Shown here: one piece after another, positions 26,677-34,799 of the stretch
Layout: the number at the start of each line of letters is the position of its first letter
Numbering within the stretch: position 1 is the stretch's first letter
Origin: Rhizobium sp. PP-CC-3A-592
Lineage (GTDB): Bacteria; Pseudomonadota; Alphaproteobacteria; Rhizobiales; Rhizobiaceae
Direction: 5' to 3'
DNA length: 64,000 bases
Assembly: GCF_003217095.1 (NCBI RefSeq)
Contig: NZ_QJSR01000002.1
Location: 186,001 to 250,000 of the forward strand
The notes under the pieces: generated by a model
Told to the model about the DNA's origin: nothing
The model's input: only the letters and a program-made list of their open reading frames with translations
Databases searched by the model: none
Made by a program: the position numbers and the translations under genes

Positions 26677-26782
26677 CGCGGGAGGGCTTGAGGTTCTGTT
26701 GATCTTGAAGGCTCTGTCGGCGCCTGTCCAGACAGACCGCATGTTTCCCGCGGGAACGCACGCGACATGTGCAGTTCCCGCC

Positions 26783-26798
26783 TACGTCAATTGACGTA
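26783..26798. promoter_or_regulatory. Perfect 16-bp palindrome, NarL-like 7-2-7 site
   Basis: TACGTCAATTGACGTA reads as heptamer TACGTCA, AT, and inverted heptamer TGACGTA. It is the spacing used by NarL/LuxR-type response regulators (7-2-7). It lies between the permease-kinase (start 26676) and urtA (start 26890), 91 bp before the latter, and the response regulator is encoded by the same divergent unit. A second inverted repeat, TGTGCA-T-TGCACA (26799-26811), abuts it. Direct sequence observation. Function is inferred. Confidence 0.62.
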
Positions 26799-26889
26799 TG
26801 TGCATTGCACAAGGCCTGTCGGATAGTCCCGTTGCGACCCGTTAACACTTTAATAGGAAACGGCGCCAAAGAACGAGAGGGGTTCTCCG

Positions 26890-28179
26890 ATGTCATTCAA
26901 ATCCCATACCTTAAGCGCATTCCTGGCCTGCGCTCTGGCAACCACGGCATTTTCCGCCGTCAACGCGGCTGACGACACCATCAAGGTCGGCGTCCTGCAC
27001 TCGCTGTCCGGCACGATGGCCATTTCCGAGACGACGCTGAAAGACGCCATGCTGATGCTCATCGAGGAGCAGAACAAGAAGGGCGGCGTTCTCGGCAAGA
27101 AGCTCGAAGCCGTCGTTGTCGATCCCGCGTCCGACTGGCCGCTGTTTGCCGAAAAGGCGCGCGAGCTGATCTCGGTCGACAAGGTTGCTGCTGTGTTCGG
27201 CTGCTGGACGTCCTCGTCGCGCAAGTCGGTTCTGCCGGTGTTCGAAGAGCTGAATTCCATCCTCTTCTACCCCGTCCAGTATGAGGGCGAAGAGTCCTCG
27301 CGCAACATCTTCTACACGGGTGCCGCGCCGAACCAGCAGGCCATCCCGGCCGTCGATTACCTGATGGCCAATGAAGGCGTCGAGCGCTTCGTGCTCGAAG
27401 GCACCGACTACGTCTATCCGCGCACGACCAACAAGATCCTGGAAGCCTACCTGATCTCCAAGGGCGTCGCCAAGGAAGACATCATCGTCAACTACACGCC
27501 GTTCGGCTTCTCGGACTGGCAGACGGAAGTCGCCAAGATCAAGGAATTCGGCTCGGCCGGCAAGAAGACCGCCGTCGTCTCCACCATCAACGGTGATGCC
27601 AACGTTCCCTTCTACAAGGAACTCGGCAACCAGGGCATCAAGGCCACCGATATTCCGGTCGTCGCCTTTTCTGTCGGTGAAGAAGAACTCGCCGGTCTCG
27701 ACACCAAGCCGCTCGTCGGCCATCTCGCCGCCTGGAACTACTTCCAGTCCGTCGATGCGCCTGCCAATGCCGAATTCATCAAGCAGTGGCATGCCTATAC
27801 CAAGAACGACAAGCGCGTGACGAACGACCCGATGGAAGCGGCCTATATCGGCTTTTCCGCCTGGGTGAAGGCCGTCGAGGCTGCCGGCACGACCGACACG
27901 GATGCCGTTCTCGACACGATCATCGGCACCTCCGTTCCGAACCTTTCGGGCGGCTACTCCACCGTCATGCCGAACCACCACATCACCAAGCCCGTGCTGA
28001 TCGGCGAAATCCAGGGGGATGGCCAGTTCGAAATCGTCCAGCAGACCCCCCAGGTCGTCGGCGACGAATGGTCGGACTTCCTGCCGGACAGCAAGGACCT
28101 GATCTCCGATTGGCGCAAGCCCATGTCCTGCGGCAACTTCAACGTTGCAACGGGCAAGTGCGGCGGCAAGGGTTCCTGA
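26890..28179 (+). CDS. urtA: Urea ABC transporter substrate-binding protein UrtA
   Basis: A 429-residue periplasmic binding protein for urea (UrtA clade of the amide-urea family). The signal peptide is MSFKSHTLSAFLACALATTAFSAVNA. The mature N-terminus IKVGVLHSLSGTMAISETTLKDAMLMLIEEQNKKGG is the family signature, followed by CWTSSSRKSVLPVFEELNSILFYPVQYEGEE and, at the C-terminus, DSKDLISDWRKPMSCGNFN. Start is supported by GAGAGG upstream. It is the first gene of the urt operon. A 346-bp structured gap follows before urtB, a usual arrangement that allows extra binding protein. Uptake of urea feeds the urease encoded downstream. Confidence 0.95.
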   Translation: MSFKSHTLSAFLACALATTAFSAVNAADDTIKVGVLHSLSGTMAISETTLKDAMLMLIEEQNKKGGVLGKKLEAVVVDPASDWPLFAEKARELISVDKVAAVFGCWTSSSRKSVLPVFEELNSILFYPVQYEGEESSRNIFYTGAAPNQQAIPAVDYLMANEGVERFVLEGTDYVYPRTTNKILEAYLISKGVAKEDIIVNYTPFGFSDWQTEVAKIKEFGSAGKKTAVVSTINGDANVPFYKELGNQGIKATDIPVVAFSVGEEELAGLDTKPLVGHLAAWNYFQSVDAPANAEFIKQWHAYTKNDKRVTNDPMEAAYIGFSAWVKAVEAAGTTDTDAVLDTIIGTSVPNLSGGYSTVMPNHHITKPVLIGEIQGDGQFEIVQQTPQVVGDEWSDFLPDSKDLISDWRKPMSCGNFNVATGKCGGKGS

Positions 28180-28187
28180 TCGCACGC

Positions 28188-28502
28188 CTGAAACGCTGAT
28201 GTTTCAGACGGATTTTCATGAAGCAAGCATTTCCGGTGCGGCCCTCGGGCCGCACCGCCAAGGTTTATTACAGGCGATTTGAGACGGCATCGTCTCCGTC
28301 CGGCCTTGCGCCGGGCGGAGATCGTTTCCCGGACGGAAGGTGCGGTTGACCGCAGTTCAGGCATGGCACGGAACATGCATGGATGTGACCGGGCTCGGTT
28401 GAATGACGCTTTTTCTGCAACGTCGTACCCGTGATGGCGCACCTGAGAGGTCGCTCCTGCGGAATTCTTGGGCAGATGCGCGGCGGCGCCGCCGTGCTGC
28501 CC
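28188..28502 (+). promoter_or_regulatory. Structured urtA-urtB intercistronic region with four hairpins
   Basis: The 346-bp gap between urtA and urtB has no gene. It has four inverted repeats: CTGAAAC/GTTTCAG (28188-28207), GGTGCGGCCC/GGGCCGCACC (28235-28256, a 10-bp arm with a 2-base loop), a larger hairpin (28294-28320, one mismatch), and GGGCAG...CTGCCC enclosing CGGCGGCGCCGCCG (28470-28502) just upstream of the urtB ribosome-binding site AAGGGG. None has a good T-run, so partial termination, RNA processing or translational control is more likely than simple termination. Confidence 0.5.
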
Positions 28503-28525
28503 GCGTGAAGGGGCTTTGAACACAT

Positions 28526-30133
28526 ATGCAGCTGACATCGCGCACGCTTCGGATCGTTCTTCTTCTCCTCGGTCTCGGCCTCGCCTTTGCGACCGGCGCG
28601 CGGGCGCAGGATGCGCTGAAACCGCTGGTCGATGGGCTGGGCGCCACGGCGTTTCCGCAGAAGGTGGAGGCTGTGAAGCAGCTTGCCGCGACCGGCGACC
28701 CGAAGGTGCCCGAGATCCTCGAAAAGTTGAGTGCTGGCGCGCTGTTTGCGCCGAAGGCGGGCGGCGCGGTCTATCTCGTCGAGGGCGACGTGGTGTCCGA
28801 TCCGGTCACGGGCGCGCCTGTCGAGGGTGTGACTGCGGCCAGCCTGCAGAAGATCCGGCTGAACAATATGCTGCGCGGCGCCATCGGCGACGCCATGAGC
28901 CAGCTGACCCTGCTCAGCCCCGACCGGAACGCCCGGCTTTCCGCCGCCCGGGCCCTGCTTGCGAGCGGCGACACCGCCAATCTCGCGCTGCTCGACGGTG
29001 CGCTGGCCAAGGAGGGCGATGCCGAGGTCAAGGCGGCGATGGAATCCGCCCGGGCCGTGCTGATCCTGAAGACGGATGCGAGCGCCGAGGACAAGAAGGC
29101 GGCGATCGAGAACGTCGCAGCGCGCGGCGACCGCGGCGCGCTCAATATCCTGACTGCGGCGCTTGCCACCGCTCCGCCGGACCTCGTACCAGTGATCCAG
29201 AGCCGTATCGACGGCATCGCCAGCAGCCTTGCCGTCTGGGATGTGGTGCAGAACGTCTGGTACGGGCTGTCGCTCGGCTCGGTGCTGCTGCTCGCCGCCA
29301 TCGGCCTGGCTATCACTTTCGGCGTCATGGGCGTCATCAACATGGCGCATGGCGAGATGGTGATGCTCGGGGCCTACACGACCTATGTCGTGCAGCAGAC
29401 GGTCGCCTCGTTCGCGCCCGGTCTCTCCACCTTCTCGCTCGCCTTCGCGGTGCCGATCGCCTTTCTCTTTACCGGGCTTGTCGGCGTCGCCATCGAGCGC
29501 GGCATCATCCGCTTTCTCTATGGCCGGCCGCTCGAGACGCTGCTCGCCACCTGGGGCCTGTCGCTGATCCTGCAGCAGACCATCCGCACCATCTTCGGGC
29601 CGACCAACCGGCAGGTGGACAATCCGAGCTGGATGTCGGGCACGTTCGATTTCGGCGGTCTCGCCATCACCTGGAACCGCATGTGGATCATCGTCTTCTC
29701 GCTTGCCGTGTTCCTGGCATTGCTGACGCTGCTCAAGCGGTCGCGCCTCGGCCTGCAGATGCGCGCCGTGACGCAAAACCGGCGCATGGCCTCCTCCATG
29801 GGCATCCGCACGCCGATGGTGGACGCGATGACCTTCGGCCTCGGCTCCGGCATTGCCGGCATCGCCGGGGTGGCGCTCAGCCAGATCGACAACGTCTCGC
29901 CCAATCTCGGGCAGAACTACATCATCGACAGCTTCATGGTTGTGGTGTTCGGCGGCGTCGGTAACCTCTGGGGCACCTTCGTCGGCGCCATGACGCTGGG
30001 CATCGCCAACAAGTTCCTCGAGCCCTATGCGGGTGCAGTGCTCGGCAAGATCCTGATCCTCGTCCTCATCATCCTGTTCATCCAGCGGCGGCCGCGCGGC
30101 CTGTTCGCCCTCAAGGGGAGGTCGATCGAATAA
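28526..30133 (+). CDS. urtB: Urea ABC transporter permease UrtB
   Basis: A 535-residue membrane permease. The first about 235 residues are an N-terminal exported region with a signal-like start (MQLTSRTLRIVLLLLGLGLAFATGARAQ) and alpha-helical repeats with SAARALLASGDTANLALLDGALAKEG-like units. The C-terminal part is the LivH-like permease (QNVWYGLSLGSVLLLAAIGLAITFGVMGVINMAHGEMVMLGAYT), with the cytoplasmic loop RAVTQNRRMASSMGIRTPMVD. This two-part layout and length are typical of UrtB. It ends with TAATG shared with urtC, so translation is coupled. The substrate is urea. Confidence 0.94.
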   Translation: MQLTSRTLRIVLLLLGLGLAFATGARAQDALKPLVDGLGATAFPQKVEAVKQLAATGDPKVPEILEKLSAGALFAPKAGGAVYLVEGDVVSDPVTGAPVEGVTAASLQKIRLNNMLRGAIGDAMSQLTLLSPDRNARLSAARALLASGDTANLALLDGALAKEGDAEVKAAMESARAVLILKTDASAEDKKAAIENVAARGDRGALNILTAALATAPPDLVPVIQSRIDGIASSLAVWDVVQNVWYGLSLGSVLLLAAIGLAITFGVMGVINMAHGEMVMLGAYTTYVVQQTVASFAPGLSTFSLAFAVPIAFLFTGLVGVAIERGIIRFLYGRPLETLLATWGLSLILQQTIRTIFGPTNRQVDNPSWMSGTFDFGGLAITWNRMWIIVFSLAVFLALLTLLKRSRLGLQMRAVTQNRRMASSMGIRTPMVDAMTFGLGSGIAGIAGVALSQIDNVSPNLGQNYIIDSFMVVVFGGVGNLWGTFVGAMTLGIANKFLEPYAGAVLGKILILVLIILFIQRRPRGLFALKGRSIE

Positions 30134-31311
30134 TGTTCACGACCCGGCTCATCCACGCCCATGAGAAGAAGGTCTTGGCGCTCGCCGCTCTGATCCTCTT
30201 CATCGCCATCGCGGTTCCTGCCTCCAACCTCCTGCTCGATCCCGGCAACCCGCTGCACGTGCCCTCCCATGTCGTGCCGCTGTTCGGGAAGTATCTCTGC
30301 TACGCACTGCTTGCGCTCGCGCTCGATCTCGTCTGGGGCTATTGCGGCATTCTCTCGCTCGGCCACGGCGCCTTTTTTGCGCTCGGCGGCTATGCCATGG
30401 GCATGTATCTCATGCGCCAGATCGGCGCGCGCGGCACCTATGCCAACCCGATCCTGCCCGACTTCATGGTGTTCCTGAACTGGAAGGAGCTGCCCTGGTA
30501 CTGGACCGGCTTCGATTCCTTCCCTTTCGCTGCGCTGATGGTGCTGCTGGTGCCCGGCGCGCTCGCCTTCGTCTTCGGCTGGCTCGCCTTCCGCTCCCGC
30601 GTCACCGGCGTCTACCTCTCGATCATCACGCAGGCCATGACCTATGCGCTGCTGCTCGCCTTCTTCCGCAACGAGATGGGCTTTGGCGGCAATAACGGCC
30701 TCACCGACTTCAAGGACATCATCGGCTTCAATATCCAGGCGCCGGAAACGCGCGCGACCCTGTTTGCCATCACCGGCATCGTTCTTGCATTCGTGCTGCT
30801 CCTCTCCTCGGCCATCGTGCAATCCAAATATGGCAAGGTGCTGATCGGGGTGCGGGATGCGGAAAGCCGGACGCGCTTTCTTGGCTACCGGGTCGAGAAC
30901 ATGAAGCTCTTCATCTTCACCTTCTCCGCCATGATCGCAGGCGTCGCCGGCGCGCTCTACGTGCCGCAGGTCGGCATCATCAATCCGGGCGAATTCGCAC
31001 CCGCCAACTCGATCGAGGTCGTCATCTGGACGGCGGTCGGCGGACGGGGCACGCTGATCGGGCCGATCATCGGCGCGGTGCTCGTCAATTTCGGCAAGTC
31101 CATCTTCACCGCGGCCTTTCCGGAGTTCTGGCTGTTTGCGCTCGGCGCGCTCTTCGTCGCCACCACGCTGTTCCTGCCGAAGGGCATCGTCGGCACCATC
31201 CAGCAGGGCTTCGCCTCGCGCCGGGACTACAAGGCGGCAGACGAAGCTGAGAAGGGGCGCACCGTTTCGACCCGCGACCCTGTCGCCGTCCAACCTCAAG
31301 CCGCGGAGTGA
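30133..31311 (+). CDS. urtC: Urea ABC transporter permease UrtC
   Basis: A 392-residue LivM-like membrane permease: ALALDLVWGYCGILSLGHGAFFALGGYAMGMYLMRQ, the loop VRDAESRTRFLGYRVENMKLFIFTFSAMIAG, and IEVVIWTAVGGRGTLIGPIIGAVLVNFGKS. It pairs with UrtB to form the urea pathway in the inner membrane. The start overlaps the urtB stop by one base, and its stop overlaps the possible GTG start of urtD. Length matches the family. Expression is presumably under nitrogen control, but no sigma-54 site with clear spacing was found upstream of urtA. Confidence 0.94.
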   Translation: MFTTRLIHAHEKKVLALAALILFIAIAVPASNLLLDPGNPLHVPSHVVPLFGKYLCYALLALALDLVWGYCGILSLGHGAFFALGGYAMGMYLMRQIGARGTYANPILPDFMVFLNWKELPWYWTGFDSFPFAALMVLLVPGALAFVFGWLAFRSRVTGVYLSIITQAMTYALLLAFFRNEMGFGGNNGLTDFKDIIGFNIQAPETRATLFAITGIVLAFVLLLSSAIVQSKYGKVLIGVRDAESRTRFLGYRVENMKLFIFTFSAMIAGVAGALYVPQVGIINPGEFAPANSIEVVIWTAVGGRGTLIGPIIGAVLVNFGKSIFTAAFPEFWLFALGALFVATTLFLPKGIVGTIQQGFASRRDYKAADEAEKGRTVSTRDPVAVQPQAAE

Positions 31312-31316
31312 GCGCC

Positions 31317-32069
31317 ATGGACCAGAAGATCACCAACAGCCTCCTTTATCTCGATGGCGTCTCGGTTTCCTTCGACGGCTTCAAAGCGCTGAATTCCTTG
31401 TCTTTCGTGGTCGCACCCGGAGAACTGCGCGCGATCATTGGGCCGAACGGCGCCGGCAAGACGACGATGATGGATATCATCACCGGCAAGACGCGGCCCG
31501 ACACCGGCACCGTCTATTTCGACGGGCAAATCGACCTGACCAAGAAAGACGAGGCCGATATCGCGCAGCTCGGCATCGGCCGCAAATTCCAGAAGCCGAC
31601 CGTGTTCGAAAGCCATACGGTCTGGGACAATATCGAGCTGGCGCTGAACCGCAAACGCGGCGTCTTCGCCACGCTGTTCTACACGCTCACGCCCGCCGAC
31701 AAGGCGCGGATCGAGGAGATCCTTGAGACCGTGCGCATGACCGCCCGCAAGGACCATCTCGCCGGGAGCCTGTCGCACGGACAGAAGCAGTGGCTGGAGA
31801 TCGGCATGCTGCTGGCGCAAGAGCCGAAGCTGCTGCTGGTGGATGAGCCCGTTGCCGGCATGACGGACGCGGAGACCTCGGAGACGGCGATCCTGCTGAA
31901 GGAGATCGCCAAGACCCGCTCCGTCGTCGTCGTCGAGCACGACATGGGCTTCATCCGCGACCTCGGCGTCAAGGTCACCTGCCTTGCCGAGGGATCGGTT
32001 CTGGCCGAGGGCTCGATCGACTTCGTGTCGAACGATCCCAAAGTCATCGAAAACTATCTGGGGCGGTGA
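31317..32069 (+). CDS. urtD: Urea ABC transporter ATP-binding protein UrtD
   Basis: A 250-residue ATPase. Walker A GPNGAGKTT, Q-loop IGRKFQKPTVFESHTVWDN, signature GSLSHGQKQWLEIGM (the H in place of the usual G is typical of UrtD), Walker B LLLVDEPVAGMT, and the switch histidine in VVVVEHDMGF. I chose ATG 31317, with GGAG eight bases upstream. GTG 31308 overlapping the urtC stop is the alternative (adds MSA). It works with UrtE on the UrtBC permeases. A 195-bp gap carrying a palindromic repeat follows before urtE. Confidence 0.94.
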   Translation: MDQKITNSLLYLDGVSVSFDGFKALNSLSFVVAPGELRAIIGPNGAGKTTMMDIITGKTRPDTGTVYFDGQIDLTKKDEADIAQLGIGRKFQKPTVFESHTVWDNIELALNRKRGVFATLFYTLTPADKARIEEILETVRMTARKDHLAGSLSHGQKQWLEIGMLLAQEPKLLLVDEPVAGMTDAETSETAILLKEIAKTRSVVVVEHDMGFIRDLGVKVTCLAEGSVLAEGSIDFVSNDPKVIENYLGR

Positions 32070-32167
32070 TCTCATGCATTACAATGTCTCGATGTTCGCG
32101 GTTCAGGACTTCGCCTTCGATGGACCCAAGCTCCAGCCTCGCTTCGATGCGGATGCACCGCCGCGAG

Positions 32168-32212
32168 TCTTCTCCCCCCTTGTGGGGGAGATGGCTGGCA
32201 AGCCAGAGAGGG
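32168..32212 (+). repeat. Rhizobial palindromic repeat, family 1 (single copy)
   Basis: TCTTCTCCCCCCTTGTGGGG followed by GAGATGGCTGGCAAGCCAGAGAGGG forms two adjacent imperfect hairpins. Four further copies occur in this window at 49076-49117, 49198-49242, 49695-49736 and 49858-49902. This copy interrupts the otherwise continuous urt operon between urtD and urtE. Reading frames through it (SPLVGEMAGKPERVF) are an artefact of the repeat. Confidence 0.8.
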
Positions 32213-32264
32213 TTTTCCTTCCCGCAAGTTCTGCACCGACCACGCCCACCGAACGAGGTGCCCC

Positions 32265-32960
32265 ATGCTGACCGTCGACAACATCAACCTCCACTACGGC
32301 GCAGCGCAGGCCCTGCGTGGCGTCTCCATCACGGCGCCGATGGGCAAGATCACCTGCGTGCTTGGCCGCAACGGCGTCGGCAAGACCAGCCTCCTGCGCG
32401 CGGTTACCGGCCAGCATGCGACGAGTGCCGGCAAGGTGACCTTCAACGACACGGTCATGAACGGCATGGCACCCTATAACCGGGCACGCCTCGGCGTCGG
32501 CTTCGTGCCGCAGGGGCGGGAGGTGTTTCCGCTGCTCACGGTCAAAGAGAACTTGGAGTCCGGCTATGCGCCCGTCGCCCGCAAGGATCGCTTCGTGCCG
32601 GAGGAGATCTTCGCGCTGTTCCCGATCCTCAAGTCCATGCTCGGCCGGCGCGGCGGCGATCTTTCCGGCGGGCAACAGCAGCAGCTCGCCATCGGCCGGG
32701 CGCTCGTCACGCGCCCGAAGATCCTCGTGCTGGACGAGCCGACGGAGGGCATCCAGCCATCGATCATCAAGGATATCGGGCGTGCGATCCAGTATTTGCG
32801 GGATTCCACGGGGATGGCGATTTTGCTTGTGGAACAATACCTTGACTTCTGCCGCGAGCTTGCAGACCATGTCTACATCATGGATCGCGGAGAGATAGTG
32901 CATGAAGGCCCGGCCGAAACGCTCGACACGCCGGAAGCCCGACGGCACCTCACGGTTTGA
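32265..32960 (+). CDS. urtE: Urea ABC transporter ATP-binding protein UrtE
   Basis: A 231-residue ATPase, the second nucleotide-binding subunit of the urea importer. Walker [11 protein letters not shown]-loop [19 protein letters not shown], signature [16 protein letters not shown], Walker [16 protein letters not shown]-loop [24 protein letters not shown]. Starts at ATG 32265 after GAACGAGGTGCCCC. Its TGA overlaps the TTG that could start ureD, and the ureD ATG is 12 bp after the stop, so urease genes are linked directly to transport. Length matches the family. Confidence 0.95.
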   Translation: MLTVDNINLHYGAAQALRGVSITAPMGKITCVLGRNGVGKTSLLRAVTGQHATSAGKVTFNDTVMNGMAPYNRARLGVGFVPQGREVFPLLTVKENLESGYAPVARKDRFVPEEIFALFPILKSMLGRRGGDLSGGQQQQLAIGRALVTRPKILVLDEPTEGIQPSIIKDIGRAIQYLRDSTGMAILLVEQYLDFCRELADHVYIMDRGEIVHEGPAETLDTPEARRHLTV

Positions 32961-32971
32961 TCGCGCAACCG

Positions 32972-33826
32972 ATGTCTGAGCCCATGCCGGAAGTGGTGGC
33001 GGCCGCCCCACAGCGCGCCTTCGGGCGCGGGCGGCTTGTGGCGAAGCCGGCCGGTGGGCGGACGCGGCTGCAGGAGTTCTATCAGGAAGGCTGCGCCAAG
33101 CTGCGTCTGCCGACCATGTTCGACGGCAGCATGGAGGCCGTGCTGATCAACAGTTCCGGCGGGCTGACCGGCGGCGATGTGATGGACTGGCGGTTCGGCG
33201 CTGGCGCAGATACCGAGCTAACGCTGACGACGCAGGCCTGCGAGAAGATCTACAAGGCGAGCGCCGGCACGACCTCGGTGACGACGACCATCCGTGCGGA
33301 GGCGGGGTCCCGCGTTCACTGGCTGCCGCAGGAGACGATTCTGTTCGACCGGGCCTCGATGACGCGGTCGCTCAATGTCGATCTGGCAGCTGATGCCGAG
33401 TTTCTGGCCGTCGAGGCCGTGCTGCTGGGGCGCGCCGCCATGGGCGAGCGCATGCGCAGCGGCCTTTTTCGCGACCGGTGGCGAATCGTCAAGGGCGGCA
33501 CGCTGCTGCATGCCGAGAACATGCGGCTCTCCGGCGATATCGATGCACTGACCCGGCGCGCTTTTTCGCTGGGCGGTCACGTCGCTTTCGCCACGCTGCT
33601 CTTCACCGCGGCCGGTTGCGAGCGATATCTGAAACCGCTGCGTGCGCTGCTGGACACCGGTTCCGCCAACGGGTCGGGTGGCGTCAGCCATGTCGTGGTC
33701 GGCGGTCAGGAAAAGCTCATCGCGCGGATCGTGGCGAGGGACGGCTTCGCTTTGCGAAAAATCCTCGTGCCGATGATTTCGCACTTGCGCAGGAGCGCGT
33801 CTGTGCCGAAAGTCTGGAGCCTGTAG
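32972..33826 (+). CDS. ureD: Urease accessory protein UreD
   Basis: A 284-residue urease maturation factor (also called UreH) that forms the UreDFG complex loading nickel onto apo-urease. Family features are [20 protein letters not shown], the invariant [10 protein letters not shown] stretch, [28 protein letters not shown] and [12 protein letters not shown] chose ATG 32972. The TTG at 32957, which overlaps the urtE stop, is the alternative. It is the first of the urease cluster, immediately after urtE, and precedes ureA by 33 bp. Confidence 0.92.
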   Translation: MSEPMPEVVAAAPQRAFGRGRLVAKPAGGRTRLQEFYQEGCAKLRLPTMFDGSMEAVLINSSGGLTGGDVMDWRFGAGADTELTLTTQACEKIYKASAGTTSVTTTIRAEAGSRVHWLPQETILFDRASMTRSLNVDLAADAEFLAVEAVLLGRAAMGERMRSGLFRDRWRIVKGGTLLHAENMRLSGDIDALTRRAFSLGGHVAFATLLFTAAGCERYLKPLRALLDTGSANGSGGVSHVVVGGQEKLIARIVARDGFALRKILVPMISHLRRSASVPKVWSL

Positions 33827-33858
33827 AGAATGTCGAAGAAGATGATGGGTCGCGTCGC

Positions 33859-34161
33859 ATGAACCTAACTCCCCGCGAAAAAGACAAGCTGCTGATCTCG
33901 ATGGCGGCCATGGTAGCGCGCCGCCGGCTGGAGCGCGGCGTCAAGCTCAACCATCCCGAAGCCATCGCGCTGATCACCGATTTCGTGGTCGAGGGCGCGC
34001 GCGACGGGCGTTCGGTCCCCGACCTCATGGAGGCCGGCGCCCATGTCATCACGCGCGCGCAGGTGATGGAGGGGATCCCCGAGATGATCCACGACATCCA
34101 GATCGAGGCGACGTTCCCGGATGGAACGAAGCTCGTTACCGTTCACGAACCCATCCGCTGA
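33859..34161 (+). CDS. ureA: Urease gamma subunit UreA
   Basis: A 100-residue structural subunit of urease. It starts [35 protein letters not shown] and contains [29 protein letters not shown] and [23 protein letters not shown], both invariant in the family. Length is exact for a separate gamma subunit. The ATG lies 33 bp after ureD and the start is fixed by the conserved N-terminus. It assembles with UreB and UreC into the (UreABC)3 enzyme. A DUF1272 gene follows immediately. Confidence 0.96.
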   Translation: MNLTPREKDKLLISMAAMVARRRLERGVKLNHPEAIALITDFVVEGARDGRSVPDLMEAGAHVITRAQVMEGIPEMIHDIQIEATFPDGTKLVTVHEPIR

Positions 34162-34168
34162 GGTTTCC

Positions 34169-34417
34169 ATGCTGGCGCTTCGACCCAATTGCGAATGCTG
34201 CGACACGGATCTGGCAGCCGACAGCCGCGAGGCGATGATCTGCAGTTTCGAGTGCACGTTCTGTGCTGCCTGCGCGAACGACGTGCTCGGCGGGCGCTGC
34301 CCGAACTGCACGGGCGAACTCGTTCGCCGGCCTGTGAGGCCGGCTGAGAAGCTGGTGAACAATCCCGCCTCCACGGAGCGCGTGGTGAAGCTCGCGGGCT
34401 GTGCTGCGGCGGCGTGA
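34169..34417 (+). CDS. DUF1272 cysteine-rich small protein
   Basis: An 82-residue protein with nine cysteines (C8, C10, C11, C25, C29, C32, C35, C44, C47) in the pattern expected for DUF1272, probably a treble-clef or zinc-ribbon metal-binding domain. The start has GAGG six bases upstream. It lies 7 bp after ureA and 75 bp before ureB in the rhizobial order. The role in urease maturation is unknown. Metal delivery or metal sensing is a reasonable guess only. The C-terminal part is basic then alanine-rich (LAGCAAAA). Confidence 0.85.
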   Translation: MLALRPNCECCDTDLAADSREAMICSFECTFCAACANDVLGGRCPNCTGELVRRPVRPAEKLVNNPASTERVVKLAGCAAAA

Positions 34418-34492
34418 TGCCGTGGCGACAGCATCCTCAGCCTGCCATGATCGCCGTGCAACATGCCTATCGAGACCTTCAGGAGAGACAAG

Positions 34493-34798
34493 ATGATCCC
34501 CGGTGAAATCCTTGCGGCAGAGGGCGAGATCGAGCTGAATGTGGGGCTGGAGACGGTGACCATCGAGGTGTCGAACACCGGCGACCGGCCGGTGCAGGTC
34601 GGCAGCCACTATCATTTCGCCGAGACCAATGCCGGGCTGACCTTCGATCGCGCGGCCGCCCATGGTAAGCGGCTGGACATTCCCGCCGGCACCGCGGTGC
34701 GCTTCGAGCCGGGTCAGACGCGCGATGTGACGCTCATTCCGTTCGTCGGCAAGCGGGAAGTCTATGGTTTCCGCCAAAAGGTCATGGGTGCGCTCTGA
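34493..34798 (+). CDS. ureB: Urease beta subunit UreB
   Basis: A 101-residue structural subunit: [75 protein letters not shown] and the terminal GFRQKVMG. All are diagnostic, and the length is correct for a free beta subunit. The ATG at 34493 has AGGAGAGACAAG directly upstream, whereas an in-frame ATG 30 bp earlier has none. The gene is followed at once (1 bp) by the LprI-like gene. Confidence 0.96.
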   Translation: MIPGEILAAEGEIELNVGLETVTIEVSNTGDRPVQVGSHYHFAETNAGLTFDRAAAHGKRLDIPAGTAVRFEPGQTRDVTLIPFVGKREVYGFRQKVMGAL

Positions 34799-34799
34799 C

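Noticed and set aside
23239-26691. A 1150-codon open frame on the plus strand opposite the permease-kinase gene
   Set aside because: It is the antisense frame of a high-GC gene with strong codon bias. The product is a low-complexity, Arg/Gly/Asp-rich string with no domain, while the minus strand encodes clear permease and kinase motifs.
26700-26890. Sigma-54 promoter before urtA, expected for nitrogen genes
   Set aside because: A TTGCA -12-like element is present at 26805-26809, but no TGGCAC-type -24 element lies at the right spacing.
32081-32271. Possible small ORF in the urtD-urtE gap
   Set aside because: Most of it is translation of the palindromic repeat (SPLVGEMAGKPERVF). The same peptide appears at the other repeat copies.
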